DNA of 64,000 bases from Okapia johnstoni (lineage: Eukaryota; Chordata; Mammalia; Artiodactyla; Giraffidae), in the NCBI GenBank assembly GCA_024291935.2, contig CM044316.1, forward strand, positions 77,330,501 to 77,394,500, given 5' to 3'. How positions within the stretch are numbered: the stretch's first letter is position 1; every line of letters starts with the position of its first letter. The notes under the pieces are model-generated. The model was not told where the DNA came from. It searched no databases and saw only the letters and a program-made list of their open reading frames with translations. The translations under genes and the position numbers were made by a program. Shown here piece by piece: positions 44,527 to 55,785 of the stretch.

Positions 44527-44925
44527 TCCAGTGACTGTATTAGTCTCCTCAGGCTGCCACAGCAAAATGCCATACAGTGGGTGGCTTAAACAAGAGAAAT
44601 TTATCTTCTCATAGTTCAGGAGGCTGGAAAGTTCAAGAACACAGTGCTAGTATGTTTGATTTCTGGTGGGGTTGCTGTTTCTGGCTTACAGAGAGCCACC
44701 TTTTTGACCTGTCCTCACAGGGAGGAAAGGGAGAGCTTTCTGGCCTCTTCTCCTCCTCTCATAAGGAAACCAATCCCATCAGGCTAGGCTGTGCCCTTCT
44801 GACCCCATTTAATCTTAATTATTTCCATAAAGGCTGTATTTACAAATACAGTCATTTTTGGAGTTAGGGTTTTAACATATGAATTTTGGTGGGGCACAAA
44901 ACATCCAGTTTATAATTCTCTGAAA
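44527..44925 (-). mobile_element. MaLR (MLT1/MST-type) LTR, antisense
   Basis: GACTGTATTAGTCTCCTCAG, GTGGCTTAAACAAGAGAAAT, GTCCTCACAGGGAGGAAAGG and TTTTAACATATGAATTTTGG give the reversed order of a MaLR LTR. The frame 44577-44867 inside it is not a gene. Confidence 0.72.
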
Positions 44926-46171
44926 TTGTTTGTTTTTTTTCTTGGCAAAACTAACTTATCTAGTTATCTTAGTCCTTTAAGTTAAAAAATTAAAAATAGT
45001 TTCTTCATGTCTTCTTATATACAGTCAGAAAACATTTTGAGAACAGTTTGGACTACAACTCTTCAATCATCTCACTTTATATATACAGCAGATTAATCAA
45101 AATGAAGAATAAGCCTGCACCTCTGCCCGTCTGGCCACCTGGAGATGGTGCATGGATGCTGGTGCTGGTGGTCAGAACGCTCTGTCTTGAGGTGTAGACA
45201 GGGTGTGAGAGGCAAAGACACAAAGAGCAGTAGGATCTACAGAAGAGCCGAAGCCACAAACCAAACTTCACTCATTGATACTCCTAAATATATCATTGAT
45301 TATAAAATACATTTTCAGATTTACTTGAATGTAAGGATAGTAATCAATGTCAGCTGTGTTTTCTTTCAATGTAACTGATGACTACATATGTACATTCATG
45401 TAAGTACACATACACACAAATGCATACGTTGAATTTGTTTCAGAAATCATCTTTACTCTTCAACTAATCATTCTTTTTCTGGCACCAAAATACCAAACCC
45501 CTTTTTTGTGGTGCTTAGGTCAAACAAGTTGGTATTTTCCAAATTTAGGGATTAAAGAACTCAAATTTTAGAACTGTATTGATAATAAAGTCTCATACAT
45601 GACTATTCACAAAGTAACTTTTTGCATTTTAGGCAACCAAATGGCAATCTTGAGACATCTTTTGATACATAAATATGAAAATTACTCTCTCCATTTTATT
45701 TATGAAATGGCTACCGTTTTCTAAAGCTAACTTAATTTACTTACCAATGGTGAAGCCATTTTTCTTTCCTGAATGAATAATAAAGTTGTTAGGCAAAAAG
45801 CGGATTCTTGCTGAGAAATGTAGGATGTACAAGAAAGACCTAGAGTGTGTCATGACTTGGTTTAACTACTAAACAAGAACACGGCTTCAACAATAACTCT
45901 CATTAGAGGACTCTATTCCTTCTGAAATACGTATGAGAGTTTTGGATATTTTCTTCTTCACATATCATTTGAGTTGGTTATTTTATTTTAAAAAACATTT
46001 ACAGTTCAGGTACATTCAAATCCTTTAAAACTGGTATTTGAGAATGACAATATGAATTTAATTAAGTTAAATGTAGTCTATTTTCTCACTCGTGGCCTGC
46101 ATATATCAAAGTCTTAGCATGAATATGAGAACTTAAAATTGAGAGAACTGTTGTAGATGTGTACTGAAGAA
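44926..46171. other. Unclassified DNA, no gene seen
   Basis: No named repeat was recognised. Frames at 45077-45378 overlap on both strands without known domains. Confidence 0.45.
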
Positions 46172-46371
46172 AAGTTAAAGTCCCTAAGAGTCAGACACGA
46201 CCGAGTGACTTCACTTTCACTTTTCACTTTCATGCATTGGAGAAGGAAATGGCAACCCACTCCAGTGTTCTTGCCTGGAGAATCCCAAGGATGGGGGGAG
46301 CCTGGTGGGCAGCTGTCTATGGGGTCGCACAGAGTCGGACACGACTGAAGTGACTTAGCAGCAGCAGCAGT
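46172..46371 (+). mobile_element. BovA2 SINE, 5'-truncated, sense
   Basis: It begins late in the first monomer (CTAAGAGTCAGACACGACCG), has the linker TTCACTTTCACTTTTCAC, a complete second monomer and a GCAGCAGCAGCAG tail. Confidence 0.93.
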
Positions 46372-48640
46372 ATGTGTCGGTAATAGATTAAACACATAAC
46401 AATAAATGTAAGTAATGGACTCATGCCTGCAGTGTATGAATGGGAAAAGGAATTTGTACAGGGTGCAGAAACAGGATCACTGAAGGTCTTATGGGTCAGA
46501 AGTGGAATTTTAAAACCCCTCCACTGCTTTGCAAGGAACCCGTGTAAAGAATACGGTGTGCTCTGAGGCTAGGCAGTGAGTTAACAACCTGATGGCAACT
46601 GCCTTCAAAATCTGTGCAGAAATGCTCTTGGTCATTCTCTAGTGGATTCCAGGGTTGAGGCATGGTGTCCCCACCTACTGATCCTCAATTCTGATGATAG
46701 TACAATCAAAGGACTTGGCTGACCCCCAAACTGGTTCCTTTGGGAAGGCCCTGAGGTTACAGTGAAAGGCTAAAGAAACTCTAAGTCTAGACAGCAATAA
46801 ATAGTGACCTAGGCCTCACAAGTCAGCATTGTTGCCAACTGCAACAGGCTGCCTTTGGCTTCTTAAACCACTTGCAACTTCAGGGAGCCTTTGTTTATGG
46901 AAATTGTGATAATCTCAGTTCCAACTGACTTGTTAGAATTGTTGGAATAGCATGATTATGTTTAAGAAAGTCAACTTTTTATTTAACTATGGAAGACCTC
47001 CTTTATTCCTAATCAGTTAATAATTATAAGTATTACACACAAAAAGTGATTTAGAAAGAGTCTCCCGTTACTAATAGGATTTGTGTCCCACAGATGTTCA
47101 AAATGCTTTGCTTCACCCACAATGTAACAGTTGGTACTTCAGAGGGGTCAAGTAGAAATATTTGAAATTTTGCATTAACAAATCAAAGCCATTAAAAATT
47201 TTGGTTGTTTACATGTGTTTTTCTTTTGCTTTCCAGGATTCGTATTAAATAAAAGGAATAAGATCCCTTTAATTTAGAGGGAAGATGGAAATTATCTGAT
47301 ATGGATTGACTGACAAAGTTTAGATACATCCAAAATACTGAAAATAACATTAAGAGGAGGAATTTGAATTTCTTAAAAGGATGAAAACATTTTTATCTGC
47401 TTAGTAGTGATTATAAAATCATCCTCACAGCAAAAAATTAAGGAAATATCTCATGAGAGTAACCATTGGTTACTGGTAAAATGAATAGTATAATCTAGTT
47501 CCTGGCAAAGGTGGTTCAAGCAGTTTATATTTTCATGGGAAAATACTCATTTCTGGGTTACAATTGAGTTTGGAGAGACCTTTGAAAAAGCAGAGTGCTT
47601 TCAACCAGCCTTGGTGTGTTATTTTGATTAAAAAAATAGCCCCTCAGGTAAAATTTAAATATATTTTCCCAAAAAGTCTTGTTAGTATATTTTCTAGTAA
47701 ATTCAAACAATTGCTCAGAAGTACACTCATCAGTATTAGAAATTATTAGTTATAATGGCAATTAAATATTTATATGAACAATGAACATAATTATTTCTTT
47801 CCCTTTAAAATTTACTTTGTAATCAAGCAAGCATACTCTCCACCTGATATTAAACTGTGCACTGGTGAGTGAACATTTTTTCATTTAATATCCTTATTCG
47901 CATTTTTCTTGATGCTTATTTGTATATTCCTATTGATGTAATAGTTTGCAAGAAAAAGAGCTTGTGTCTCTGCCTGGAGGTAGAATCTTATGAATATGCA
48001 AATAATGTTTTGATGTGATGAAGTTTTCTCTTTGGAATGGAATTGTGCCATCTTAACTTACATTGAATATTAGCCATAGCTTAGAAGGACACAAAGCACA
48101 TAAAGATTTGAGTTTTTAAAGAAAAAATATCTGAGAAATAGTTGCTTTCTGGTTATAAAATGTTGTATTGTTGAATCTGGTCTTCTCAATTTAGGTTAAT
48201 TCTTTACTGTAAAAAAAACCCAAAAACCTGTCATTTAATTTTTATTGTATAGAAGAGTAGTGAACCAGTAATAAGAAAGGATGGATGGATGGTCTACCCT
48301 GTATGTTGTCCTGTACTTCTTAAAATGCAAATTCTGGTGCCCATCTTTAAACCTGGTATGATGTGTCCAGATGGTATAATTTAACCTGGTATGATGTGTC
48401 CAGATGGCTTAAATATGTTCCTTTGGTGAACTGTACAGAATAAACCAGTTTTTCATACCATCTTGTACTATAAAAATATTCTACTGATGTTTAATTTCAA
48501 CACTAGACAGAAATCTTGAACAAAACCTCAGTGAAATATTAGGTTAGGGACATGCTCTGAAGCTGTTATCAGTGTCTAGACAGGCTGTTTGTGTGTTTTC
48601 TATTCAGAATTAGATTGGCCCTTAGCTCCAAACACCAAAC
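46372..48640. other. Unclassified DNA with one local duplication
   Basis: No gene or named repeat was recognised. A tandem duplication lies at 48350-48407, and the frame 47564-47749 has no known domain. Confidence 0.45.
48350..48407. repeat. Tandem duplication, 33-bp period
   Basis: A 25-base string beginning AACCTGGTATGATG is identical at 48350-48374 and 48383-48407. Confidence 0.93.
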
Positions 48641-48792
48641 CTATAGTTCTCAAACTTTGGTTGATATCAACAACACCAGGTGATCTTGATAAAAATGCAA
48701 AGGCCCCAGTCTCATCTTAATGAGCTTGTACCACTGTTTTGTTTTCCAGCTCTCTGAAATCCTGATAACACACCAAAGTTTGGGAACCACTG
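48641..48792. mobile_element. MER5A-like hAT DNA transposon (non-autonomous)
   Basis: Inverted ends TTCTCAAACTTTGG and CCAAAGTTTGGGAACCACTG, with internal GGTGATCTTGATAAAAATGC, match a MER5A-type element. The flanking octamers CACCAAAC (48633-48640) and CACTAAAC (48793-48800) fit the 8-bp target duplication of hAT elements with one mismatch. Confidence 0.82.
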
Positions 48793-48879
48793 CACTAAAC
48801 AAAAGCTTAAATTATGAAAGGAGATCTATGATGTAAATCAAAAAATTCTAAAATATTTGAAGTATGGCTATAATTAAAT

Positions 48880-49018
48880 GGATGGATGGCATCACTGACT
48901 CGATGGACATGGGTTTGGGTAAACTCTGGGAGTTGGTGATGGACAGGGAGGCCTGGCGTGCTGCAATTCATGGGGTCGCAAAGAGTCAGACACGACTGAG
49001 CGACTGAACTGAACTGAA
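48880..49018 (+). mobile_element. BovB 3' end, 139 bp, sense
   Basis: GGATGGATGGCATCACTGAC to CTGAACTGAA. The perfect 12-bp duplication CTATAATTAAAT is at 48868-48879 and 49019-49030. Confidence 0.96.
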
Positions 49019-49030
49019 CTATAATTAAAT

Positions 49031-49429
49031 AGAATAATACTTTTAAAGGAAGGGAGATGTAGGACTCTTATGAGGCAGCAATGAAGTTGTCTCTTTCTTT
49101 CCCATTTTAAGAATTTGGAAATAAGACTGCCCTCTGAGATTTAAAGTAATACAAATTCATAGTTAAAGAAAGAAGTTAGAGCATTAGAAGTAATCCAAGA
49201 TACTATGTCTAAAGGTGAGACAGAGATTTGGAGCATTCTGAAAACACCAGTCAGGATAAATTAGAACATGACTGTAACTGAAAAAAAAACATGAAATCTA
49301 GTCAACCATTCAAAAATGGCTGAATCTAGGTTGGGCACAGGAAATATACAAGATGATATTTTATTCCTTCAAAAGAAAGAATATATTAAAAAAGAAGCAT
49401 GGATTAAAGATATTCAGACAGCAAGTAGA
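49031..49429. other. Unclassified DNA, perhaps the upstream edge of the next L1
   Basis: No gene was recognised. The AT-rich text from about 49370 may already be decayed L1. Confidence 0.4.
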
Positions 49430-49523
49430 CACATAAAAATGCTTTTTTATAGACATATAAAAAAGACAAATATCATTTGTCTTTATGGAAATGCAAATTA
49501 AAACAGCAATGAGATACCACTCG

Positions 49524-49598
49524 GAGAAGGCAATGGCAACCCACTCCAGTACTCTTGCCTGGAATATCCCATGGACGGAGGAGCCTGGTAGGTTGTTT
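49524..49598 (+). mobile_element. BovA2/BovA head fragment, 75 bp, sense
   Basis: GGAGAAGGCAATGGCAACCC to GGAGGAGCCTGGTAGG; the 3' part of the SINE is absent, and L1 sequence from well downstream follows at once. Confidence 0.88.
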
Positions 49599-50059
49599 AT
49601 TACAAACTTAAATTTAGCCTTGCCATACGATCCAGCAAACCATTTCCCTAAGTATTAACTCAATTGATCTGAAAACTCATGCCCACACAAAAACCTGTAT
49701 ATGAGTGTTTTCTCATAGTTACAAAAAATTGGAAGTAACCAAGATGTCCTTTAATAAGTAAATGGATAAACAAACTGTTGTACATTCATACAATGGAATA
49801 TTATTTTGCAATAAAGAGAAATGAGCTGTCAAGTCATGCAAAGACACATCACTGAGTGAAAGCAGTCATTCTGAAAAGGCTGACTTATCAGAATGTATGA
49901 TTCTATTTATATAACATTCTGGAAAAAGCAAAACTATATAGAGACAGTGAAGAGATCAGTGGTTGCCAGAAGATTGGGGGTAGGGGTTCATTAAGAGAAC
50001 CACAGGGGAATTTTAAGGTGCTGAAACTCTTCTGTACACTACCGTAATGGTGGCTACAT

Positions 50060-50117
50060 TGCTGTTGTTCAGTCACTAAGTCATGTCCGACTCTTTGCAA
50101 CTCCATGGACTGCAGCT
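50060..50117 (-). mobile_element. BovB 3' end, about 58 bp, antisense
   Basis: TTGCTGTTGTTCAGTCACTA to TCCATGGACTGCAGCT, with a GTT-type tail. It lies inside the L1 3' UTR. Confidence 0.83.
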
Positions 50118-50200
50118 AAATAACACCATGGATTTGTCAAAACTCATAGAACTACATAGCACAAAGAGTTAACCTTAAAAATAAGCCTTAACTTAAAAAT

Positions 50201-50742
50201 ATCATTTAGGAGGTCAGGGGATCCCAGGATAGAATGAAGATCATGAGACAAAAATTTAATTGTACTACAAATGTATTGAAAAGTTCAGTAGTCAAGGAAT
50301 AAGTTGCTGACCTAAGAAACTTTGGAAATTAGTAGAATTTGTAAGACTAAAGGCAAAAGCAGTTGTCCATAAGTACTATATTCTAATTGATCAAGTTTCC
50401 ACTGGGAATATGGGATAACAATTTTGAAACCAGTGTGCATATATAATAGAACTGAACAGTTAAGTTAAAGGATAATGGATGGCAGGAGCCAGTTTCCTCA
50501 CTGTTGTAATGGGAAGTTTCAGATTAGTAAGGGGAGAATTCCTATTGTAATTCATATTGTGATGCATTCATACATATTATATGGATTCTAATTCATTAGA
50601 ACTGGCACCTTCAATATGAATGCACATTTAGCTTAAAATAGATACAGATGGATATATAGAGACATTTATAGATATGTACATATACAGGGGGTAGTATACA
50701 CACATATATTTCCTTGCTCTGTTATTTAAGAGATCCTAGAGT
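50201..50742. other. Unclassified AT-rich DNA, no gene seen
   Basis: No named element was recognised. Confidence 0.45.
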
Positions 50743-50965
50743 TACCCACTCCAGTATTCTTGGGCTTCCCTTGTGGCTCAGTGGTAAAGAATTCACCTGC
50801 AATGCGAGAGACCTGGGTTCGATCCCTGGGTCGGGAAGATCCCCTGGAGAAGGGAAAGGCTACCCACTCCAGTATTCTGGCCTGGAGTAGTGTAGTACAT
50901 GACCCCTGTATAGTCCATGGGGTTGCAAAGAGTCAGACACGACTGAGTGACCTTCACTTTCTTTC
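50743..50965 (+). mobile_element. Bov-tA SINE, sense, with an extra SINE-derived 5' segment
   Basis: The Bov-tA head starts at 50762 (GGGCTTCCCTTGTGGCTCAG). The 19 bases before it (ACCCACTCCAGTATTCTTG) are an internal piece of the same SINE, so the unit looks chimeric. The body is the AAAGGCTACCCACTCCAG variant seen also at 20959-21161. Confidence 0.88.
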
Positions 50966-51305
50966 AGAGCAAGGACACTCCAGTGGAAATGAGCATACCT
51001 AGTGCCCAGATCATGTTTTCTAATACCATTCCAATAAAAGGAACCAAGCCTCCTTGGAAAAACTGCCAATTCCCAGACAGGGCAGACAGGCAATACACAA
51101 GATGAGTCTGGAGCATCTTACAGTGCTCAAAAGCAAAGGAAGTGCTGAAAACAAAAGCAAAATAAAAAAGACATAATGAGCATATATCAAGGAGAGACAG
51201 GACCTAACTGAAAGAATTCCCAATGGCCAAACTGGAAAAATTTCAGCAACTAAATAAATATAATAGTATTAGATTGTAACCAACAGCATAAAATAAACAG
51301 CCATG

Positions 51306-51568
51306 CTGCTGCTGCTAAGTCACTTCAGTTGTGTCCGACTCTGTGCGACCCCATAGACAGCAGCCCACCAGGCTCCCCCATCCCTGGGATTCTCCAGGCA
51401 AGAACATAGGAGTGGGTTGCCATTTCCTTCTCCAATGCATGAAGGTGAAAAATGAAAGTGAAGTCGCTCAGTCATGTCCGACTCTTAGCGACCCCATGGA
51501 CAGAAAATCCTCCATCTATGGGATTTTCCAGGCAAGAGTACTGGAGTGGGGTGCCATTGCCTTCTCCA
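51306..51568 (-). mobile_element. BovA2 dimeric SINE, antisense
   Basis: CTGCTGCTGCTAAGTCACTT to GCCATTGCCTTCTCC, two monomers and a linker. The 11-bp duplication AAACAGCCATG is at 51295-51305 and 51569-51579. Confidence 0.95.
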
Positions 51569-51737
51569 AAACAGCCATGAGTCCATACTAATTATACTTA
51601 TATAAATATAATATATAAGGAGAAGAAGTAGCTAAATCTCCTGTGCAGAAGAATTCCAAGTTATTTACACAGATAACTCGTGTTTCTGGTCCTTTAAGGA
51701 GGTGGAACATAGCACTCCACTCTTTAAATGTGAGCCA

Positions 51738-52070
51738 TGTTGGACTGCAAGGAGATCAAACCGATCAGTCTTAAAGGAAATCAATCTTGAATATTTGTTG
51801 GAAGGACTGATATTGAAGCTGAAGCTCCAGTACTTTGGCCACCTGATGCAAAGAACTGACACGTTAGAAAAGACCTTGATGCTGGGAAAGACTGAAGGAA
51901 GGAGGAGAAGGAGACGACAGAGGATGAGATGGTTGGATGGCATCACCAACTCAATGAACATGAGTTTGAGCAAGCTCTGGGAGATGGTGAGGGACAGGGA
52001 AGCCTGGTGTGCTGCACTCCATGGGGTCACAAAGAGTCGGAAACGGCTGAGTGACCGAATAACAACAACA
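51738..52070 (+). mobile_element. BovB 3' end, about 330 bp, sense
   Basis: TGTTGGACTGCAAGGAGATC onward; it encodes the BovB C-terminus ([27 protein letters not shown]) and ends in an ACAACAACAA tail in place of CTGAA units. Confidence 0.92.
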
Positions 52071-52597
52071 AGGTGTAGTGACTTCCTTACAAAGTATACG
52101 GTATGGAAAGTGGGGAAAAGAGTAAACTTTAGACTAGAGAAACCTGATGAACGTCACCTCAAACAGATGATCAAGGTTAGGATTAACAGATATAAGTCAC
52201 ACTGAGAGTATGTACCCTTAATACATGATGAAAACAACATTTTACCACTGCGATCTTTCTCCCCAAACCCATAAACCCAGCCTATTTATAAAAACAAAAA
52301 TCAGACAAATCAGACTAATACCTAATTAAGGGACATTCTACGAAATATTTGACCAGTACTCCACAAAATTATCAACATCACCAAAACCAAGGAAAGTCTG
52401 AAAAACTATCACAGCCAACAAGAACGTAAGGAGACACAACAACTAAATGTAATGTGCTACCATGGATGGGATGCTGGAACAAAAAAAGGACACAAGATAA
52501 AAACTAAGGAAATCTTAACAAAGCATGAACTCTGCTTTAATATATTGTATCAGTATTTGTTCACTAACTGTTTGGAAGGTACCATACTAATGTAAGT

Positions 52598-52848
52598 TGT
52601 TCAGTTCAGTTCAGTCCCTCAGTTGTGTCCGACTCTTTGTGACCCCGTGGACTACAGCACGCCAGGCTTCCCTGTCCATCACCAACTCCCGGAGTTTACC
52701 CAAACTCATGCCCATTGAGTTGGTGATGCCATCCAACCATCTCATCCTCTGTCGTCCCCTTCTCCTCCTGCCTTCAATCTTTCCCAGCATCAGGGTCTTT
52801 TCCAATGAGTCAGCTCTTCGCATCAGGTGGCTAAAGTATTGGAGTTTA
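52598..52848 (-). mobile_element. BovB 3' end, about 250 bp, antisense
   Basis: GTTGTTCAGTTCAGTTCAGT to AGTATTGGAGTTTA; the minus-strand frame 52611-52823 reads [18 protein letters not shown] and the basic stretch. Confidence 0.94.
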
Positions 52849-52945
52849 ATAGAGAAAATCAGGTGTGTAGTATATGGGAACTCTCTATATGATCTTCACA
52901 GCTCTTTTGTAAAGCTAAAAAGTATTCTAACATTTAAAAAAAAAA

Positions 52946-55555
52946 GTTTACTGAAAAAAGCAGGAGTTCTGGAAGAAAAAAAGAAAACAACAATAATAAG
53001 ACCCACTGCTTTTTGGCTTTATGCTTCATGTAGAATACATTCTGAAGGCACAGGGAGCCTGAGGCATGAACAGTGTCAGTAACCTCAAGCCAGACTTTCA
53101 CATCCCCCCTCCTCTACCGACTGGCCATCCGCTCTCTCCCCTACTTCTTTGCTGTCACTCTACCCAGAGATTCTCATTTCTTTCTAAGTCAGAGCCATTT
53201 AATTATAATTATCATTGGACTCTTTGTGTCCTTGTTGCCTGCTAATCTCTGACCTCAGGATCTCACTTTCATCTTAAAAAAAAGACATTACACTGGTCAG
53301 GGCAAATCACAGGGGCTTCTTTACCTTTTCCTGCTGCCTTTAAAGCCTACTTCAACCAAACCCCCTGTGTAAATGCACTCTTTCTTCTGATAATCTTGAA
53401 CACATCAATTTACACAGTTCTTTTATGTTAATTATATTTCTGTCATGTCTTCTTGAGATTATAGCCTACTTTTATTTCTTGAGCAATGTATTGAATCATT
53501 TGTTTTCTGTTTGTTCATTTAAAAACTTACTTCTAAGAAATATATCTTTCATTTTAAAATACTTTTCCAATTAGAACTGTATTATCTAAAATTAAAACCA
53601 GCACACATTTTCATTTTTCATATTTCAAGTAGGAAGTTCTGGCTTAAGAGGAGTTCTTTCATCTGTAAGCTCTCAAGGGTCAGAAATTAGGTCCCTGATT
53701 CCAAGTGAAAAGCCAGTTTATTAGTGAGTGCAGACTAGACTACAGTAAAAAGAGACTCTCAATTTTTTTTTTTAAAGAATATACTCAAATTTGCCTAAAG
53801 AAAGTATCTCTTCTTTATTTTATGGTCCTGGGCAGCTGCTAGGTTGGCAGGGGCAGCTCCACTATGGGCAGTCATCTAGAACCCTAGGCTCCTTTCTGGT
53901 TCTACCATCCCCTAGTACTTCCTCATTATCTGTGTCCAGATGGCAGAAAGAGTGTGACCTGGGGAGGTATATATTTCTTCTACTCATGTTTCATTAGCTA
54001 ACCTATCTACATGATGGGATGGGAAACGGAGTCCTTTTTTTTTTGCCCAAGAGGAAAGCACAGTGGCTGGCTGGCAGTCTCCTCATACACCTAGGTAATA
54101 TTCTCTTAAGCTTAGAAAAGTTTACCAGTAGAAAGAGCTGGATGCCCACAAGGTCCCCACAATTGAGAATGCAGCCAAAATCACCTATGGGGTATCAGAG
54201 GTCCTCTGTTGATAAGGTTCAGTTAGGCATTTCTGACACCACATTAGCCATATCACTCATCACTGAAGAAAGGGAGGGAGGTCTTGGATTCATCAAGGCA
54301 GCAACACCAGAGCTCATCACATAGCAATTGTTGCACTTGTCTTAGAAAACTTAACCTGGAAGCAGGTAGAAGTCCATTCAAAGGCACAGGTTTACTTCTA
54401 GTCATATCTCTTCTGGAGAGAAGAGAACAAATGCTAGTTATATAAGACTCTCTGCTAACTTCAGCAGGGGGTCAGTCCTACTTGGATTTAGAAGAGAGGA
54501 GAACGCCAAGCCCATTTAGGCAGTATTATCTCATTTGACCTTTCCCCCCTAAAGTCACGGCTGCAGGTTTCTAATAGAGATTTTTGTTTGTGCGCTTCAT
54601 GAAGAATATCCTTAACGTCTTTATGAAAGTGCCTTGCTAAAAATGTCACCTCACATACATATTATAAATATTACGCATCAAAGACAATACACTTTTGGAA
54701 TCCTTCCCCATTTTAAATTCACTTTATAGTTACTTTATAAGCCATCCAAAAAAAGTCAGTTGTATTAGGTTATTTTCATACCTTGATTTTTACCCAAAGT
54801 AGCTTTAGCTAGCTTGACCACTCAAATCTAATGTGATTTCAAATGATTTCTGGTTCTTTCAAAACATTAAATCCATGAATTGACACCTTTGAAGTTATTT
54901 AAAGAAGTCTGCCACAGGCTTTCAAATTCTAAAAACAGTTCCAAAAATATTTCAGGTAGTTGCAACAACTTTGGACTAAATGTCTAACTTCTTAAAGAGA
55001 AAGCTTGGGAAGAAAAAATTCATTTAATGTTTAAGTTTGGTAAACTTGATGTTAAAACACAACAACAAAATGAACATTGCTATAGAGTGAACTTATATAA
55101 GGAATTAAATAGTGTATCTAGAATGAAAAGTAAAGCATTTATATAGATAAATGTTTCATCTAATAATTTCTGCTTGTGCTTATTTTGTATATTTCATCAC
55201 AGTCATATATGTACAGTTTAAAATATGAAATAGATTTATAAGCCTTGTTATGGAGAAATGGTAGTATCCTGCCCCCTCTCTCACTGTTCTAATTTCTCTT
55301 TTCCAAAAGCACTTCCACCATTTGAGGCTGGTCTTTGGATATTTACCTCCAGGAATCCAAATAGCACACTGCAGAGCCTCTTGTTTTCACAGTTTCAGGT
55401 ATTATCTACAAATCTATTGCAATGGAAGTTGAAGATGTAGCTCACTTTCCTCTTCATGCCCCTATAACACCTGCACAACCTTCCTGTTCTCTCATTCTCC
55501 ATTTATATTTATACCCCCACTTTGGTATTGACATTATTATCACTGTGTAAACACT
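52946..55555. other. Longest repeat-poor block; no gene recognised
   Basis: About 2.6 kb without a repeat I can name. GC is somewhat higher at 53.8-54.5 kb. Frames at 53791-53997, 54019-54324 and 55258-55440 show no known domains, signal peptides or strong start contexts. It may hold unique sequence under constraint, but nothing here proves it. Confidence 0.45.
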
Positions 55556-55567
55556 ATTCATAGCTAT

Positions 55568-55670
55568 TGTTGTTCTGGTTCAGTTACCAAGTGGTGTCTG
55601 ACTCTTTCTGAACCCATAGCCTGCAGCATGCCAGGCTTCCGTGTCCCTCACCATCTCCTGGAGTTTGCTC
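55568..55670 (-). mobile_element. BovB 3' end, 103 bp, antisense
   Basis: TGTTGTTCTGGTTCAGTTAC to CTCCTGGAGTTTGCTC. The 12-bp duplication ATTCATAGCTAT is at 55556-55567 and 55671-55682. Confidence 0.94.
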
Positions 55671-55785
55671 ATTCATAGCTATATAATGTAGTAAATCAGG
55701 ATTTCTTTCTCTTTCCTCCACAATTTTTAATAATCATCTTATGTTTCTATTTTCTTAGTTTTTTCTAGATTCAGTTCAGCTCAGT

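Larger units (their letters stand above)
49430..50200 (+). mobile_element. Old L1 (L1M-type) ORF2 end and 3' UTR, sense
   Basis: AATTAAAACAGCAATGAGAT, CATACGATCCAGCAAACC, ACAATGGAATATTATTTTGC, GTGGTTGCCAGAAGATTGGG and GGATTTGTCAAAACTCATAG follow the L1 order. A segment between 49522 and 49599 is missing and replaced by a SINE head; a BovB tail sits at 50060-50117. Confidence 0.85.
50970..52945 (+). mobile_element. L1M-type (L1MC/L1MD-like) 3' UTR, sense, with three insertions
   Basis: CCCAATGGCCAAACTGGAAA, GCAGAAGAATTCCAAGTTAT, GGACATTCTACGAAATATTT and the ATGGATGGGATGCTGGAACA block follow a known L1M 3' UTR order. It ends in an A-run at about 52936-52945. BovA2 (51306-51568) and two BovB pieces (51738-52070, 52598-52848) are inserted. 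Confidence 0.78.

Noticed and set aside
52597..53082. 161-codon plus-strand open frame
   Set aside because: It starts in antisense BovB and continues through the L1 3' end and its A-run; chance joining of repeats.
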